A DNA stretch of 64,000 nucleotides from an uncultured Clostridia bacterium (lineage in GTDB: Bacteria > Bacillota > Clostridia > Christensenellales > UBA3700): assembly GCA_947037025.1 (NCBI GenBank), contig CAMQSU010000004.1, forward strand, positions 22,765-86,764, given 5' to 3'. Below, one piece after another: positions 40,941 through 49,878 of this stretch; position 1 is the first letter of the stretch, and the number at the start of each line of letters is the position of its first letter. Made by a program: the position numbers and the translations under genes. The notes under the pieces were generated by a model. The model was given only the letters and a program-made list of their open reading frames with translations. It did no database searches and was not told the DNA's origin.

Positions 40941-41528
40941 CTATTTAAGAATTGTGCTTATTCCGTTGATAATGCAGCCACTAAGCAAAATAGCAAGTTC
41001 TTCAAGTTCTTCAAATTCAACATTATTAGTTCCATTAAACCATTCACATACAATATTAGAAATGCCTACGGCAATAAATGAAAAAAACATTCTCGACTGA
41101 TTAGGAGTTTTGATCTTTACGACCATTTCCTCATTACTCATCATGTAGTCAACAAAAGCATTTTGCACTTTGTTTAGAAAAGCGTCTGCACAAGTAGACC
41201 TAATAAGGTATGAGTACTTCTCCGATTCGCGTTTAAGACCGTCAAAAACAGTCATTAGAAATGGCGAAACATCTTCTAGGATGTGCTCCGCTGAATTTAG
41301 TTTTAGTACTTCTATCATGCCGGCAATACATTCTTTTTCAATCTCATCAAGTACGTTGTATACATCGTGATAGTGTGTGTAGAATGTACCTTTGCTAATG
41401 TCAGCAAGTTCAGTAATCTCCAAAACTTTTATTTTAGATATGTCTTTGTCGCATATTAATTTCAAAAATGCCTGTTTAATCATTTTCTTTGATCTAAGTG
41501 AATTCCTGTAAGGTGCTTTAGTAGTCAT
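40941..41528 (-). CDS. TetR-family transcriptional regulator
   Basis: The N-terminal helix-turn-helix is typical: SKKMIKQAFLKLICDKDISK followed by KVLEITELADISKGTFYTHY. The rest of the 195 residues is an all-helical ligand domain without recognised features, of the TetR_C_7-like kind found in clostridia. The RBS GGAGGAA precedes the ATG at 41528. It has a consensus promoter and a long-spaced inverted repeat in its leader, so it probably regulates itself. No efflux pump or other obvious target adjoins it; the flanking genes have their own terminators. Confidence 0.92.
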   Translation of the reverse strand: MTTKAPYRNSLRSKKMIKQAFLKLICDKDISKIKVLEITELADISKGTFYTHYHDVYNVLDEIEKECIAGMIEVLKLNSAEHILEDVSPFLMTVFDGLKRESEKYSYLIRSTCADAFLNKVQNAFVDYMMSNEEMVVKIKTPNQSRMFFSFIAVGISNIVCEWFNGTNNVEFEELEELAILLSGCIINGISTILK

Positions 41529-41551
41529 AATATTCCTCCGCTGTTATGTTG

Positions 41552-41587
41552 TAAATCGTTGCATATGTAAATTTATACAATGATTTA
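41552..41587. promoter_or_regulatory. Inverted repeat in tetR leader, candidate operator
   Basis: TAAATCGTTG (41552-41561) and CAATGATTTA (41578-41587) match in 9 of 10 positions around a 16-bp spacer, between the tetR promoter and its start codon. The spacing is longer than most TetR operators, so two half-sites bound by separate dimers is an alternative. Confidence 0.4.
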
Positions 41588-41621
41588 TTAATCAACAAAT
41601 ATTTAAATTGGTTATATTAAT

Positions 41622-41650
41622 ATTATATTATAATAAACTTTACTTGTCAA
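41622..41650 (-). promoter_or_regulatory. Consensus promoter of tetR
   Basis: On the minus strand TTGACA (41650-41645), a 17-bp spacer and TATAAT (41627-41622): a perfect sigma-A match. Confidence 0.85.
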
Positions 41651-41935
41651 CATTTAGAGTAAAATATTAGACAAATATATCAAAATTGAAGTGTTATGTC
41701 TATTTTGTGTATAATTTAGATATTTATACCAATCTTTAACAAGGTTTAAATAATTTATATTACTATATCTTTAGCAGTATTGATATGATGATAGTATTTT
41801 TGTGTTAGTATATTTAATTGTATGTATAGATAGGTATTAGATAATCTAGTGATTTATATTAACCTGTATGTTACAATATCAATATAAAATAATATTGTTT
41901 ATATAATCTAGATTTAGCTGCAATGCGGTAATTAA

Positions 41936-42324
41936 AAAAACTGTGAAAACATTGTTATTTCTGACCATAGAATTGATCAAATTAAAGCAATAAAAACTGA
42001 GTCACATCTGCAAAAATATACAATATATTTTGATGCTATTAACATTGATAAAAATGTAATAATTGAAGATATAAATTACTCGCAAAGAGTAGAGACTTTT
42101 AATCTGTCTACAGTTAAAAATTATGTTAAAAAAATCGTGTATTCAGGCACGGTAATAGGATATGAAAAAATCTCAGTTTTCCCAAGCATCAACACAGGTA
42201 ATTTAAAGTTACAGTTAAACAAAGCAGATTATGTGTGCATATTAATACTTTTGGATTGTATAAAACAGATTATGCTACAATTAAAGCAGAAAACAACATG
42301 AAATTGAAATTTTTTAAGCATTAA
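41936..42324 (+). pseudogene. Remnant of a GH29 alpha-L-fucosidase C-terminal domain
   Basis: Frame 41936-42238 reads without stop but has no start codon or RBS. The translation contains IIEDINYSQRVETFNL, then YSGTVIGYEKISVFPSINTG and LKLQLNKADYVC. After a one-base frameshift at about 42238 it continues HINTFGLYKTDYATIKAENN to a TAA at 42322. In GH29 fucosidases the C-terminal beta domain has exactly this order: a QEDI..GQRV..F strand, a GT.IG.KRI..FP block, an LRL.I strand, and an I...GLY end. The catalytic domain is missing upstream. The call is from remembered family patterns, not a search. It matches the fucose pathway and neighbouring beta-galactosidase. Confidence 0.6.
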
Positions 42325-42589
42325 TTTAGCAGTATATATAAGTATAGTTTAGCTGAAGAAAAAATTAAAAGTGTATAAAAATATGAGCAAATATAAGCTG
42401 AAAATACCAGAAAAAAACATAATTATTATCACAATTAAAGATATAATTATCGCAGGAAAAATAAAAAAAATAAGTTTAAATTAACATGATAAAATATTCA
42501 GAATGCATCTAAATATTAGCAAATTTTAATAATTAAATAATTATTGTTTTTAAGGAAAAATTATATCTTAATTAGCGAAAGAATGCATA

Positions 42590-42630
42590 AAATATAAGAG
42601 CTATCTCAACTAGAGATAGCTCTTATATTT
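42590..42630. terminator. Terminator of lacZ gene
   Basis: An 18-bp perfect stem (42590-42607 with 42613-42630, core AAGAGCTATCTC) around a 5-nt loop. It lies 41 bp past the lacZ stop on the minus strand and can act both ways. Confidence 0.85.
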
Positions 42631-42671
42631 ATATTTTATTCAGTTTTAAGAATGCATAATTGTATAAATTT

Positions 42672-45600
42672 TTATTGTTGATTATCAGATTCATTAACCG
42701 AAATTGGGAAGATGATAAATTTGAAATTCAGTGGAGTTTTAAGGTTAGGTCTAAACTCAGGAAGCGGTTGTGGTCCGCAACTTTGACTACCAGCACCACG
42801 CATAAACCCATCTACCTGAAGGCAAGTTGTATCAACTTCTTTTAGGTCCTCTAAATGTTTGCAAGGGGTAAGTTGTTTGCGAGTGTAGTGGTTTGCATTG
42901 ACATTGAAAAAATCTTCAAGCATGCTAGCACCGATACCAGTTCCGTCACTGTCAGTAATTTTTGCCCATCTGACCTTTGACCTGTTGCCGCTCTCTTGTG
43001 GCATAATGTAGCGCTCGTGCATATCAGTAACTTTCATATCATAAATACCTATTTTTCCATGTTCATCAAAGTCAGGTAATGTTTCTCTATCACCAAGTCC
43101 ATAATATGAAATATTATCTAAATTACTATTTAATTCTAGCGTAATACCAAACCTAGCAATATCGCTATAAAAAGCAAGTTTTAAAGCTTTCTTTAGGATA
43201 ATGTCAACTAAAATATGACCTTTATTTGTTATAGTTCTAATCATAGTGCAGCTTGCAAGCTTGCCGTACCCACGAATACTATATTTACTAGTTAAGATTA
43301 AACAATCTCCGCTAGAGATAGTAGTGCGTTTGTGTTTTGGCGTTGCTTTAAGTGTACCTAGGAGTGACCAACCAATTTTGATAAATCTATCATTATCTAT
43401 TGGTTTTCTGTAAATATTAGGAAGCATTCCGCGACTTTTTAGCTGAGGAGATTGGTTAATCATTTCCTTGCCATCAATAAAATAAGAAGACAGCTCACCA
43501 CTTTTTTTGTTAAAGGTAATTATTCCTTTATCCGTTGTAATATTTATGTTGTTTCTTGATATAGTATATTCTGGCGGAGCAGTGCTTGGGATATGTTTTA
43601 GCGGAGGAGTTAGCATATGATCCTCACGGGCAATGTATACGCCTTTTTTATCAGTATAAGTAAATGACATACAATATTCTGACATGTCTCGTGGCATAGG
43701 TGCAGGAATTACTAATGTAGTGCTGCTGCCTGCTGGTATTATTACATCAAGCTCGCGACTGTTCATTGGTTTTCCGTTGCGGATCATTGTCCATGTTATA
43801 GTTATATCAGAGGTATCTGCAAAATAATTTGTATTAGTAAAAGTGAACTCGCCGCCAGTCTTAGTAGAGCGTATTGGTCTGTATACTTCACGCATATTAA
43901 GTGCACCAGTGCTTGGCGTTCTATCAGGGAAGAATAATCCATCAACGCAGAAATTGCCGTCGTGTTTTTTCTCCTTATAATCACCGCCGTAAGTATAATT
44001 ATATTTATTCTCAGGGTTATAAACTATATGGTCGCAAAACTCCCATATACATCCACCAAGAAAATTATCATTAGCAAGAATGTAGTCATAGTATGTTGCA
44101 AGTCCACCAGGGCCAACGCCCATCGCATGAGCAAACTCACTCATAAAGTAAGGTTTTTCAGTGTACTTTTTATCTGCAGTACCATCAACATATGATTGTA
44201 ATTGCTTAAACGATGGATAAAATTGACAAACCAGGTCATAGCTAAATCTTTTAGTATGCCAAACTCCCTCATAATGAACAGGAATAGGAGTCACTGATTT
44301 CAGATATCTGTACGCCTCATCATGACACGCATCTCCGCCAGCTTCATTTCCTAATGACCACATTACAATGCTGACATGGAATCTATCACGCATAAACATA
44401 CGTTTAACACGATCAAGGAACTGGTCTTTCCACTCAGGGTTATTACTGATAAGTCCAAATCTAGCGTTTAAAGGATTGCTGTAAATGCCGTGACATTCTA
44501 TATCCGCCTCATCAATGCTATAAAGTCCGTGAATGTCGCAAAGAGTTAAAAAGATTGGGTCATGCGGATAGTGCGACAATCGTACGCAGTTTGCATTATA
44601 TTCTTTAAGTAGGATAACATCTTTTTCAAGCTCCTCAGCTGACATTACGTAACCATTTACAGGGTGACTCTCATGATGATTCACACCTTTTAGTTTAATT
44701 TTTTTGCCGTTAAGATAAAGCACATTTCCGGTTATTTCAATATGCTTAAAGCCTACCATTTTTCTAGCAGTGCTAATAAGTTCGTTATTGTAATATGTGC
44801 AAGTAATAAGTTTGTATAAATTAGGGCATTCAGCAGACCATTCTAATACATTCAAGTTAGTGTGCGTATGGTCGCAAGTTGTATTGTTAAAAGTGTGATC
44901 GCTGATAATTTCACCATTGCTGCCTAGTAGTTGGTATTCAATGCGAATATCTTTACAAGCGTTATTAAGCGAATATTCAAAAGTGAAGTTGTATGTGCCA
45001 TCAATATTATGCTCAGTAGAGTAGCCAAAATCAGAAAGATAAAATTTATCCTCCTTAATAATGTATACATCTCTAAATATTCCATTTTCGCGGAACATGT
45101 CCTGACACTCTACGTAAGAGCCATTACACCACTTGTACACAACCGCTATTATTTCATTTTCTCCATCAGTTAAATGGTTAGTTATATCAAACTCTGCAGT
45201 GTTGTGACTTCCTTCGCTGTAGCCTACGTAATCACCATTAACAAATAAGTCAAAGCATGATGCAACTCCAAGAAAGTTTAATAAAAAATTCTTATCAGAT
45301 ATTTCCATTGTGATTGTTTTTCGATACACGGCACAAGGGGTATTTGCAGGAATATTAGGCGGATTAAGCTTGAATTGATATCTTGAATTAAGATAATTAG
45401 GCAGCTCAAAGCCTGTCCTTTGCCATGTAGACGGTACTACAACTTTCTCAAAAATTTCAGTTGCACTATCAAATTCATTGGGCAGCTTTTTGCAAGTTGC
45501 GAAGTACTTCATATCCCAATCGCCGTTAAGCAGTAATATTTTGTCACTAACGCGGCGTTCTGTTAAAAAAGAGGAAGCCTCTATTCCCGTGGCACTAGTG

Positions 45601-45689
45601 TGCGGAATAAAGTAGCTACGTGCAGCTAATTTGTTTATTTCGAAAGTATTGAAATCATTATAATTTTTAGTTAATAAATTGTATTTCAT
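42672..45689 (-). CDS. lacZ: Beta-galactosidase, GH2 family (LacZ type)
   Basis: The 1005-residue length and domain order match LacZ: sugar-binding jelly roll with NGDWDMKYFATC and VPSTWQRTGFELPNY, immunoglobulin-like domain, TIM barrel, and C-terminal Bgal_small_N-type beta-sandwich. The acid/base glutamate is in VIMWSLGNEAGGD (near residue 450) and the nucleophile in YFMSEFAHAMGVGPG (near 518). CVRLSHYPHDPIFL is also conserved. It has no signal peptide, so it hydrolyses lactose or galactosides taken up into the cytoplasm. No permease gene adjoins it. The RBS AGGAGG precedes the ATG. It is transcribed toward the fucosidase remnant from its own promoter. Confidence 0.95.
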   Translation of the reverse strand: MKYNLLTKNYNDFNTFEINKLAARSYFIPHTSATGIEASSFLTERRVSDKILLLNGDWDMKYFATCKKLPNEFDSATEIFEKVVVPSTWQRTGFELPNYLNSRYQFKLNPPNIPANTPCAVYRKTITMEISDKNFLLNFLGVASCFDLFVNGDYVGYSEGSHNTAEFDITNHLTDGENEIIAVVYKWCNGSYVECQDMFRENGIFRDVYIIKEDKFYLSDFGYSTEHNIDGTYNFTFEYSLNNACKDIRIEYQLLGSNGEIISDHTFNNTTCDHTHTNLNVLEWSAECPNLYKLITCTYYNNELISTARKMVGFKHIEITGNVLYLNGKKIKLKGVNHHESHPVNGYVMSAEELEKDVILLKEYNANCVRLSHYPHDPIFLTLCDIHGLYSIDEADIECHGIYSNPLNARFGLISNNPEWKDQFLDRVKRMFMRDRFHVSIVMWSLGNEAGGDACHDEAYRYLKSVTPIPVHYEGVWHTKRFSYDLVCQFYPSFKQLQSYVDGTADKKYTEKPYFMSEFAHAMGVGPGGLATYYDYILANDNFLGGCIWEFCDHIVYNPENKYNYTYGGDYKEKKHDGNFCVDGLFFPDRTPSTGALNMREVYRPIRSTKTGGEFTFTNTNYFADTSDITITWTMIRNGKPMNSRELDVIIPAGSSTTLVIPAPMPRDMSEYCMSFTYTDKKGVYIAREDHMLTPPLKHIPSTAPPEYTISRNNINITTDKGIITFNKKSGELSSYFIDGKEMINQSPQLKSRGMLPNIYRKPIDNDRFIKIGWSLLGTLKATPKHKRTTISSGDCLILTSKYSIRGYGKLASCTMIRTITNKGHILVDIILKKALKLAFYSDIARFGITLELNSNLDNISYYGLGDRETLPDFDEHGKIGIYDMKVTDMHERYIMPQESGNRSKVRWAKITDSDGTGIGASMLEDFFNVNANHYTRKQLTPCKHLEDLKEVDTTCLQVDGFMRGAGSQSCGPQPLPEFRPNLKTPLNFKFIIFPISVNESDNQQ

Positions 45690-45725
45690 ATTGCACCTCC
45701 TGTATTAATGTGCATTTTACATATT

Positions 45726-45741
45726 GTGTATATTATTACAC
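45726..45741. promoter_or_regulatory. Short inverted repeat at lacZ transcription start, candidate operator
   Basis: GTGTA (45726-45730) and TACAC (45737-45741) with a 6-bp spacer fall at the start site predicted from the lacZ promoter. The short arms make chance likely. Confidence 0.25.
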
Positions 45742-45749
45742 TAATAAAT

Positions 45750-45778
45750 ATTATATCATAATATTAAAATAATTGCAA
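45750..45778 (-). promoter_or_regulatory. lacZ promoter
   Basis: On the minus strand TTGCAA (45778-45773), a 17-bp spacer ending TGA and TATAAT (45755-45750), extended -10. Confidence 0.8.
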
Positions 45779-45889
45779 TAACATATAACAATTTTCACTA
45801 AAACGAGCCTCATGATAATAAATATATTGAAAAGTTGTGAATATTCCAATATATAGTTCAATCTTATACGCTTTATTTGCATTCGGGTA

Positions 45890-45918
45890 TTGCAAAATAT
45901 ATTAATATGTGGTAAAAT
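45890..45918 (+). promoter_or_regulatory. Promoter of the exported beta-propeller-like protein gene
   Basis: TTGCAA (45890-45895), 17-bp spacer ending TGG, TAAAAT (45913-45918). It is divergent from the lacZ promoter, about 25 bp before the ATG. Confidence 0.7.
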
Positions 45919-45942
45919 ATAATCATAAACAGGGGGTATATT

Positions 45943-46965
45943 ATGGAGAAAGTACGTAAGGGGCACAAGTTAAGGAATTCAATAATTATAATAACGACAA
46001 TTCTGGTAGTTTTGACAAGCATTTTGCTTATCTATTATTTTGCAGCAAGTTACAAGGTTTTTGACCAGTCAGTGCAAACTGAGGTAGCAGTACCAGGTCT
46101 AGAAGATGGATTTGTTCCTCAAGGAATGGCATATGCTGATGATAATGCGGGCTATTTAATGACGGGATACATGGATGACGAAGCATTAAAATCTAGAATC
46201 TATTTCGTTCCTGACTCAAAAGATGCACCGCATTATGTAACTGTTGAAGGCGCATCATTGCCAGCGCTTGAGCATGGTCACTTAGGTGGAGTTGCGACAG
46301 TCGGTGACAATGTATGGCTTGCATCAGAGGGCGTAGTTATGAGAGTATCTCTTAAAGATATTCTTGCTACTAAAAGCGGCGAAAACATAAAAGTAATTGA
46401 TGAGTTCAAGGCAGGTAATCAGGCATCATTTGCATATGCTACTGATGATAAATTATATATTGGTGAGTTTTATAAAGAGGGCAAATTCGACACTAATGCG
46501 ACTCATAAAATACAAACTACCAGTGGGTTCAATAATGCGATTGCAAGCGAGTACACTATAGACAGCAACAGTCCAAACGGTGTTAAATCAACTAGTCCTA
46601 ACCTTATTATATCATTGCCTAACCAAGTGCAAGGCTTTGCACTAAGCGGCAAGGGACAAATCATACTATCAACATCATATAGTATTTACGACTCTCAAAT
46701 ATACATGTTTGGCGTGGATTTGAATGTTGCTACTGATAAAACATTTACAGTAGAGGGCAAAGAATATCCGCTATATATATTAGATGAGTCTGTCAATCTT
46801 GACTTACTTGTGGCAGCGCCTTCAATGAGTGAGGGCATTGATGTTATAGACGGTAGATTACATGTTATGTTTGAGTCAGCATGTAATAAATACAAAATGG
46901 TTAACAGGACAAGAACATCTGACATTTTAAGTGTATCTATCGCAAAGCTTAATGAAAACAAGTAA
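45943..46965 (+). CDS. Membrane-anchored extracytoplasmic protein, possibly beta-propeller
   Basis: A basic N-terminus and a single helix (IIIITTILVVLTSILLIYYF) precede about 300 residues rich in beta-strand patterns, with blocks such as VPQGMAYADDNAGYLMTGYM, LGGVATVGDNVWLASEGVVM and VQGFALSGKGQIILSTSYS. Repeated 'aromatic-x-sensor' strands suggest a six- or seven-bladed propeller, though no named family was recognised. No catalytic motif or sortase signal is visible. It has its own promoter and a terminator after it. RBS GGGGG. Confidence 0.75.
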   Translation: MEKVRKGHKLRNSIIIITTILVVLTSILLIYYFAASYKVFDQSVQTEVAVPGLEDGFVPQGMAYADDNAGYLMTGYMDDEALKSRIYFVPDSKDAPHYVTVEGASLPALEHGHLGGVATVGDNVWLASEGVVMRVSLKDILATKSGENIKVIDEFKAGNQASFAYATDDKLYIGEFYKEGKFDTNATHKIQTTSGFNNAIASEYTIDSNSPNGVKSTSPNLIISLPNQVQGFALSGKGQIILSTSYSIYDSQIYMFGVDLNVATDKTFTVEGKEYPLYILDESVNLDLLVAAPSMSEGIDVIDGRLHVMFESACNKYKMVNRTRTSDILSVSIAKLNENK

Positions 46966-47001
46966 TAAAGTATCAACGTAAACTGATTTTTATTTAGACG
47001 G

Positions 47002-47030
47002 AAATTATCGCTATATGCGGTAATTTTTGT
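47002..47030 (+). terminator. Terminator after propeller-like gene
   Basis: AAATTATCGC pairs with GCGGTAATTT (one wobble) around TATAT, followed by T residues. Confidence 0.7.
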
Positions 47031-47143
47031 CATATTGTAGCATTTATAATAGTATAATAATAAAGATGTTTCAAAGCAGTAGCACACATAAACAAAAACT
47101 GCAAAATATATAATAACTACCAATTATTAGAGGAGATAATATA

Positions 47144-47737
47144 ATGAAAGTATTAATGTTAAATGGAAGTCCAAATGAGTTTGGTTCTACATATACAGCG
47201 CTTAGCATCATTGCTGAGGAACTTAAATTGAAAGGAGTGGAAAGTCAAATATTTCATGTGGGGACAAAGCCTATTAGCGGTTGCACTGCATGTTATAACT
47301 GCAAAAAAACTGGTTCACTGAAATGCGTAATCGATGATAAAGTGAATGAGTATTTAGCACTCGCTAAGGATGCTGATGGTTTTGTATTCGGTTCGCCGTC
47401 ATACTTTGCTGCAGCTAGCGGACAAATTACTTCATTTCTAAACAGAGCATTTTTAGCAGGCCGATTAACAATGAGCTACAAGCCTGCATTCAGCGTTGTA
47501 TGTCAAAGGCGTGCAGGAGCGGGCGAAGTGTATGACCAATTGAATAGATATATCGGCATAAATAATATGATACAAGTGCCATCGAAGTATTGGAATATGA
47601 TGAATGGAAGAAACCCAGAAGAAGTATTGCAAGATACTGAAGGGGTAGCAATCATGAAAAATCTTGCTAAAAATATGGCATGGATGCTTGATATTTTAGA
47701 GTGCGCAAACAAGAACGGTATTAAAAGACCAGAATAA
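47144..47737 (+). CDS. Flavodoxin-fold NAD(P)H-dependent FMN reductase
   Basis: The 197-residue protein begins with the FMN phosphate loop VLMLNGSPNEFGSTYTAL. It contains the GCTACYNCKKTGSLKC segment typical of iron-sulfur-flavoprotein-like reductases, though without a complete cluster motif. VFGSPSYFAAASGQITSFLN near 85-105 is also characteristic. It probably reduces quinones, flavins or xenobiotics using NAD(P)H. Monocistronic with an AGAGGAGA RBS. Length is usual for the family. Confidence 0.9.
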   Translation: MKVLMLNGSPNEFGSTYTALSIIAEELKLKGVESQIFHVGTKPISGCTACYNCKKTGSLKCVIDDKVNEYLALAKDADGFVFGSPSYFAAASGQITSFLNRAFLAGRLTMSYKPAFSVVCQRRAGAGEVYDQLNRYIGINNMIQVPSKYWNMMNGRNPEEVLQDTEGVAIMKNLAKNMAWMLDILECANKNGIKRPE

Positions 47738-48012
47738 TAAAATTAACCGAAAAAAGGTAATATAATTCAAAATATTAAGCTTAAATATGCCGCAAAATTA
47801 TTGATAAATATGCAAAATATTTACCTGATAAAATGCATATAATTAGTTAAAAATAATGACGCAATATTTGCAAAAACTTAAAGAGTAAATGCTTAATAAA
47901 ATTACGAAAAATTCAATGATAATTAGTGCAAAATTAAGTTGCAATATATCGATTAAAATCGGTATAAAAATATGATGATTTATGTGTAATATCAATACTT
48001 AGGAGGATAGAT

Positions 48013-48372
48013 ATGTCAAGACCAAGAATGCAAAAATTTATATGTGAGGAGCCTGAGTTTAAGGAGTTTATTGCAACGGGTGCAAAAAGCACATACGATA
48101 CTAATTTGACTATTGAGGAATATGAAGTTATTAGGCTTATTGATATGGAAAAAATGTCACAAGAAGAATGTGCGGTTCAGATGAAAGTATCAAGACCTAC
48201 TATTCAAATTTTGTATTCATCGGCAAGAAGAAAAATTGCGAGCTTTATTGTTGAAGGTAGTCGGCTTGTCATTGGTGGTGGCGAGTATATGTTTTGCACT
48301 GATACTGATAGTAACTGTATGTACAGGAATAAAATGAATAAGTGCCACAAAGAAGAGCGAGAAAGAGAATAA
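48013..48372 (+). CDS. DUF134-family helix-turn-helix protein
   Basis: The 119-residue protein opens SRPRMQKFICEEPEFKEF, the conserved start of DUF134. It has a sigma-70-region-4-like helix-turn-helix in EEYEVIRLIDMEKMSQEECA and SRPTIQILYSSARRKIA. Members are predicted DNA-binding regulators often found near nitrogenase-cofactor-like or metal-related proteins, none of which is adjacent here. C-terminal cysteines (FCTDTDSNCMYRNKMNKC) could bind a metal. RBS AGGAGG. Target unknown. Confidence 0.88.
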   Translation: MSRPRMQKFICEEPEFKEFIATGAKSTYDTNLTIEEYEVIRLIDMEKMSQEECAVQMKVSRPTIQILYSSARRKIASFIVEGSRLVIGGGEYMFCTDTDSNCMYRNKMNKCHKEERERE

Positions 48373-48595
48373 ATTTCATATAAGAATTTGTGATTTATTA
48401 ATCGATAAAAGCATGTAGCAGTAAAAGTCTACTGTTTGCATATTTGATATTAGAAGAGTCAATCGAATGTGCAGCTTAAAATTGTTTGCATTATATGATA
48501 GTCTAAACAAGATAATAGGATTATTTGATACTAGATTCAATTAAATATTATAGTAAATTTAGTGTTTTAAAATGTTGTTTTACAAGGTAATAATC

Positions 48596-48621
48596 AAAGG
48601 CGCTATTGCAGCGTCTTTTTT
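48596..48621 (+). terminator. Terminator after DUF134 gene
   Basis: AAAGGCGCT pairs with AGCGTCTTT (one G-T) around a 5-nt loop, followed by a run of T residues. Confidence 0.75.
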
Positions 48622-48763
48622 GCTTATATATATAATATGACTACTGTTTAAATTAAAATTCTTAATATGTCATATTAAATAGATATTTAAAGTTATTATA
48701 TTAATATTACACGAATGCTACTTAATATTAAATGTACTAAGCAAATATAAGTTATAATATTGT

Positions 48764-48792
48764 TTGACATACATATTTTAATATGATATAAT
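48764..48792 (+). promoter_or_regulatory. Consensus promoter of the nad operon
   Basis: TTGACA (48764-48769), 17-bp spacer ending TGA, TATAAT (48787-48792): full consensus in both boxes plus extended -10. Such a strong promoter for a biosynthetic operon suggests that a repressor controls it; none is visible in the window. Confidence 0.9.
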
Positions 48793-48817
48793 TTTATATA
48801 ATATTAGGAGAGAATAA

Positions 48818-49726
48818 ATGTCAAATTTGTTAGTTAAGAATATAGAATTACTGAAAAAAGAAAAGAACGCAATAATCCTTGCTCACTATTATGTGGACGG
48901 GGCAATTCAGGAAATCGCTGACTATGTCGGCGACTCATATTACCTAAGCAAAATCGCGAGCGAAACTGATGCTGATGTGTTAGTTTTTGCTGGCGTAAAT
49001 TTTATGGCGGATAGTGCAAAAATTCTGAATCCTAATAAGGTTGTTCTGCACCCTGATGTTGAGGCAGACTGCCCAATGGCGCATATGGTTACAACATCAA
49101 AGATTGCTAAAATGCGTGCGATGTATGACGACTTAGCAGTTGTATGTTATATTAATTCGTCAACAGATTTAAAGGCGGCGTCGGATGTTTGTGTGACTAG
49201 TGCAAATGCTGTATCAATCACAAAAGCACTTCCAAATAAAAATATATTCTTTATTCCCGATCGCAACTTAGCTCACTATGTGGCTGACCGCGTTCCTGAT
49301 AAACATTTCATATATAATGAAGGATATTGCCATGTGCATGAAAACATGAATGTTGACAATATTATAGCAGCAAAAATTATGAGAAAAGATATAAAAGTAT
49401 TAGCACATCCAGAGTGTAATAAAAAAATTCTTGACCATGCAGATTATATTGGCAGCACAACGGGAATCATTAATCATGTTTCTACGTGCGATGATAAGGA
49501 TTTTTATATATGCACGGAAATAGGTGTAATTTATCAGTTAGAAAAAAGATATCCAGATAGAAGATTTTATTACCATCCTAATGATGTATGTGCTGATATG
49601 AAAAAAATTACAATGCAAAAAATATATAACTCTTTAGTTACTTTGTCACCAGAAGTGAAACTTGATAAAGAGTTTAGTGAAAAGGCTTTAAAGCCATTAA
49701 TTAAAATGTTAGAATTATCAAAATAA
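48818..49726 (+). CDS. nadA: Quinolinate synthase
   Basis: NadA condenses iminoaspartate with DHAP to quinolinate using a 4Fe-4S cluster. The three cluster cysteines are C85 (EADCPMAH), C200 (HPECNKK) and C258 (NDVCADMKK). Other conserved blocks are LAHYYVDGAIQEIADYVGDS near the start and YIGSTTGIINHV. The 302-residue length is standard. It is first in the order nadA-nadB-nadC, under a consensus promoter with an AGGAGAG RBS. Confidence 0.96.
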   Translation: MSNLLVKNIELLKKEKNAIILAHYYVDGAIQEIADYVGDSYYLSKIASETDADVLVFAGVNFMADSAKILNPNKVVLHPDVEADCPMAHMVTTSKIAKMRAMYDDLAVVCYINSSTDLKAASDVCVTSANAVSITKALPNKNIFFIPDRNLAHYVADRVPDKHFIYNEGYCHVHENMNVDNIIAAKIMRKDIKVLAHPECNKKILDHADYIGSTTGIINHVSTCDDKDFYICTEIGVIYQLEKRYPDRRFYYHPNDVCADMKKITMQKIYNSLVTLSPEVKLDKEFSEKALKPLIKMLELSK

Positions 49727-49878
49727 TTATATAAATTATTTGCAAAATTAACGAGCAAATGTTATTAAATAAATAGCATATAAATACTGAAAATTATGTT
49801 CAAATTAAGTGGCGATAATAATCAATTTTTAATAGTAATATAATTTGAAAAATATAGTACTAATTTCGAGGAACTAGA

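Larger units (their letters stand above)
41529..42671. other. 1.1-kb gap with tetR control region and a decayed gene
   Basis: Apart from the tetR promoter and repeat (41552-41650), the fucosidase remnant (41936-42324) and the lacZ terminator (42590-42630), the sequence is A+T-rich. I see no further coding remnant between 41660 and 41930, where the missing catalytic domain of the fucosidase might have been expected. Confidence 0.5.
48373..48817. other. Intergenic region with terminator and nadA promoter
   Basis: 445 bp. A terminator at 48596-48621 and the consensus nadA promoter at 48764-48792 are listed separately; nothing else was recognised. Confidence 0.5.
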
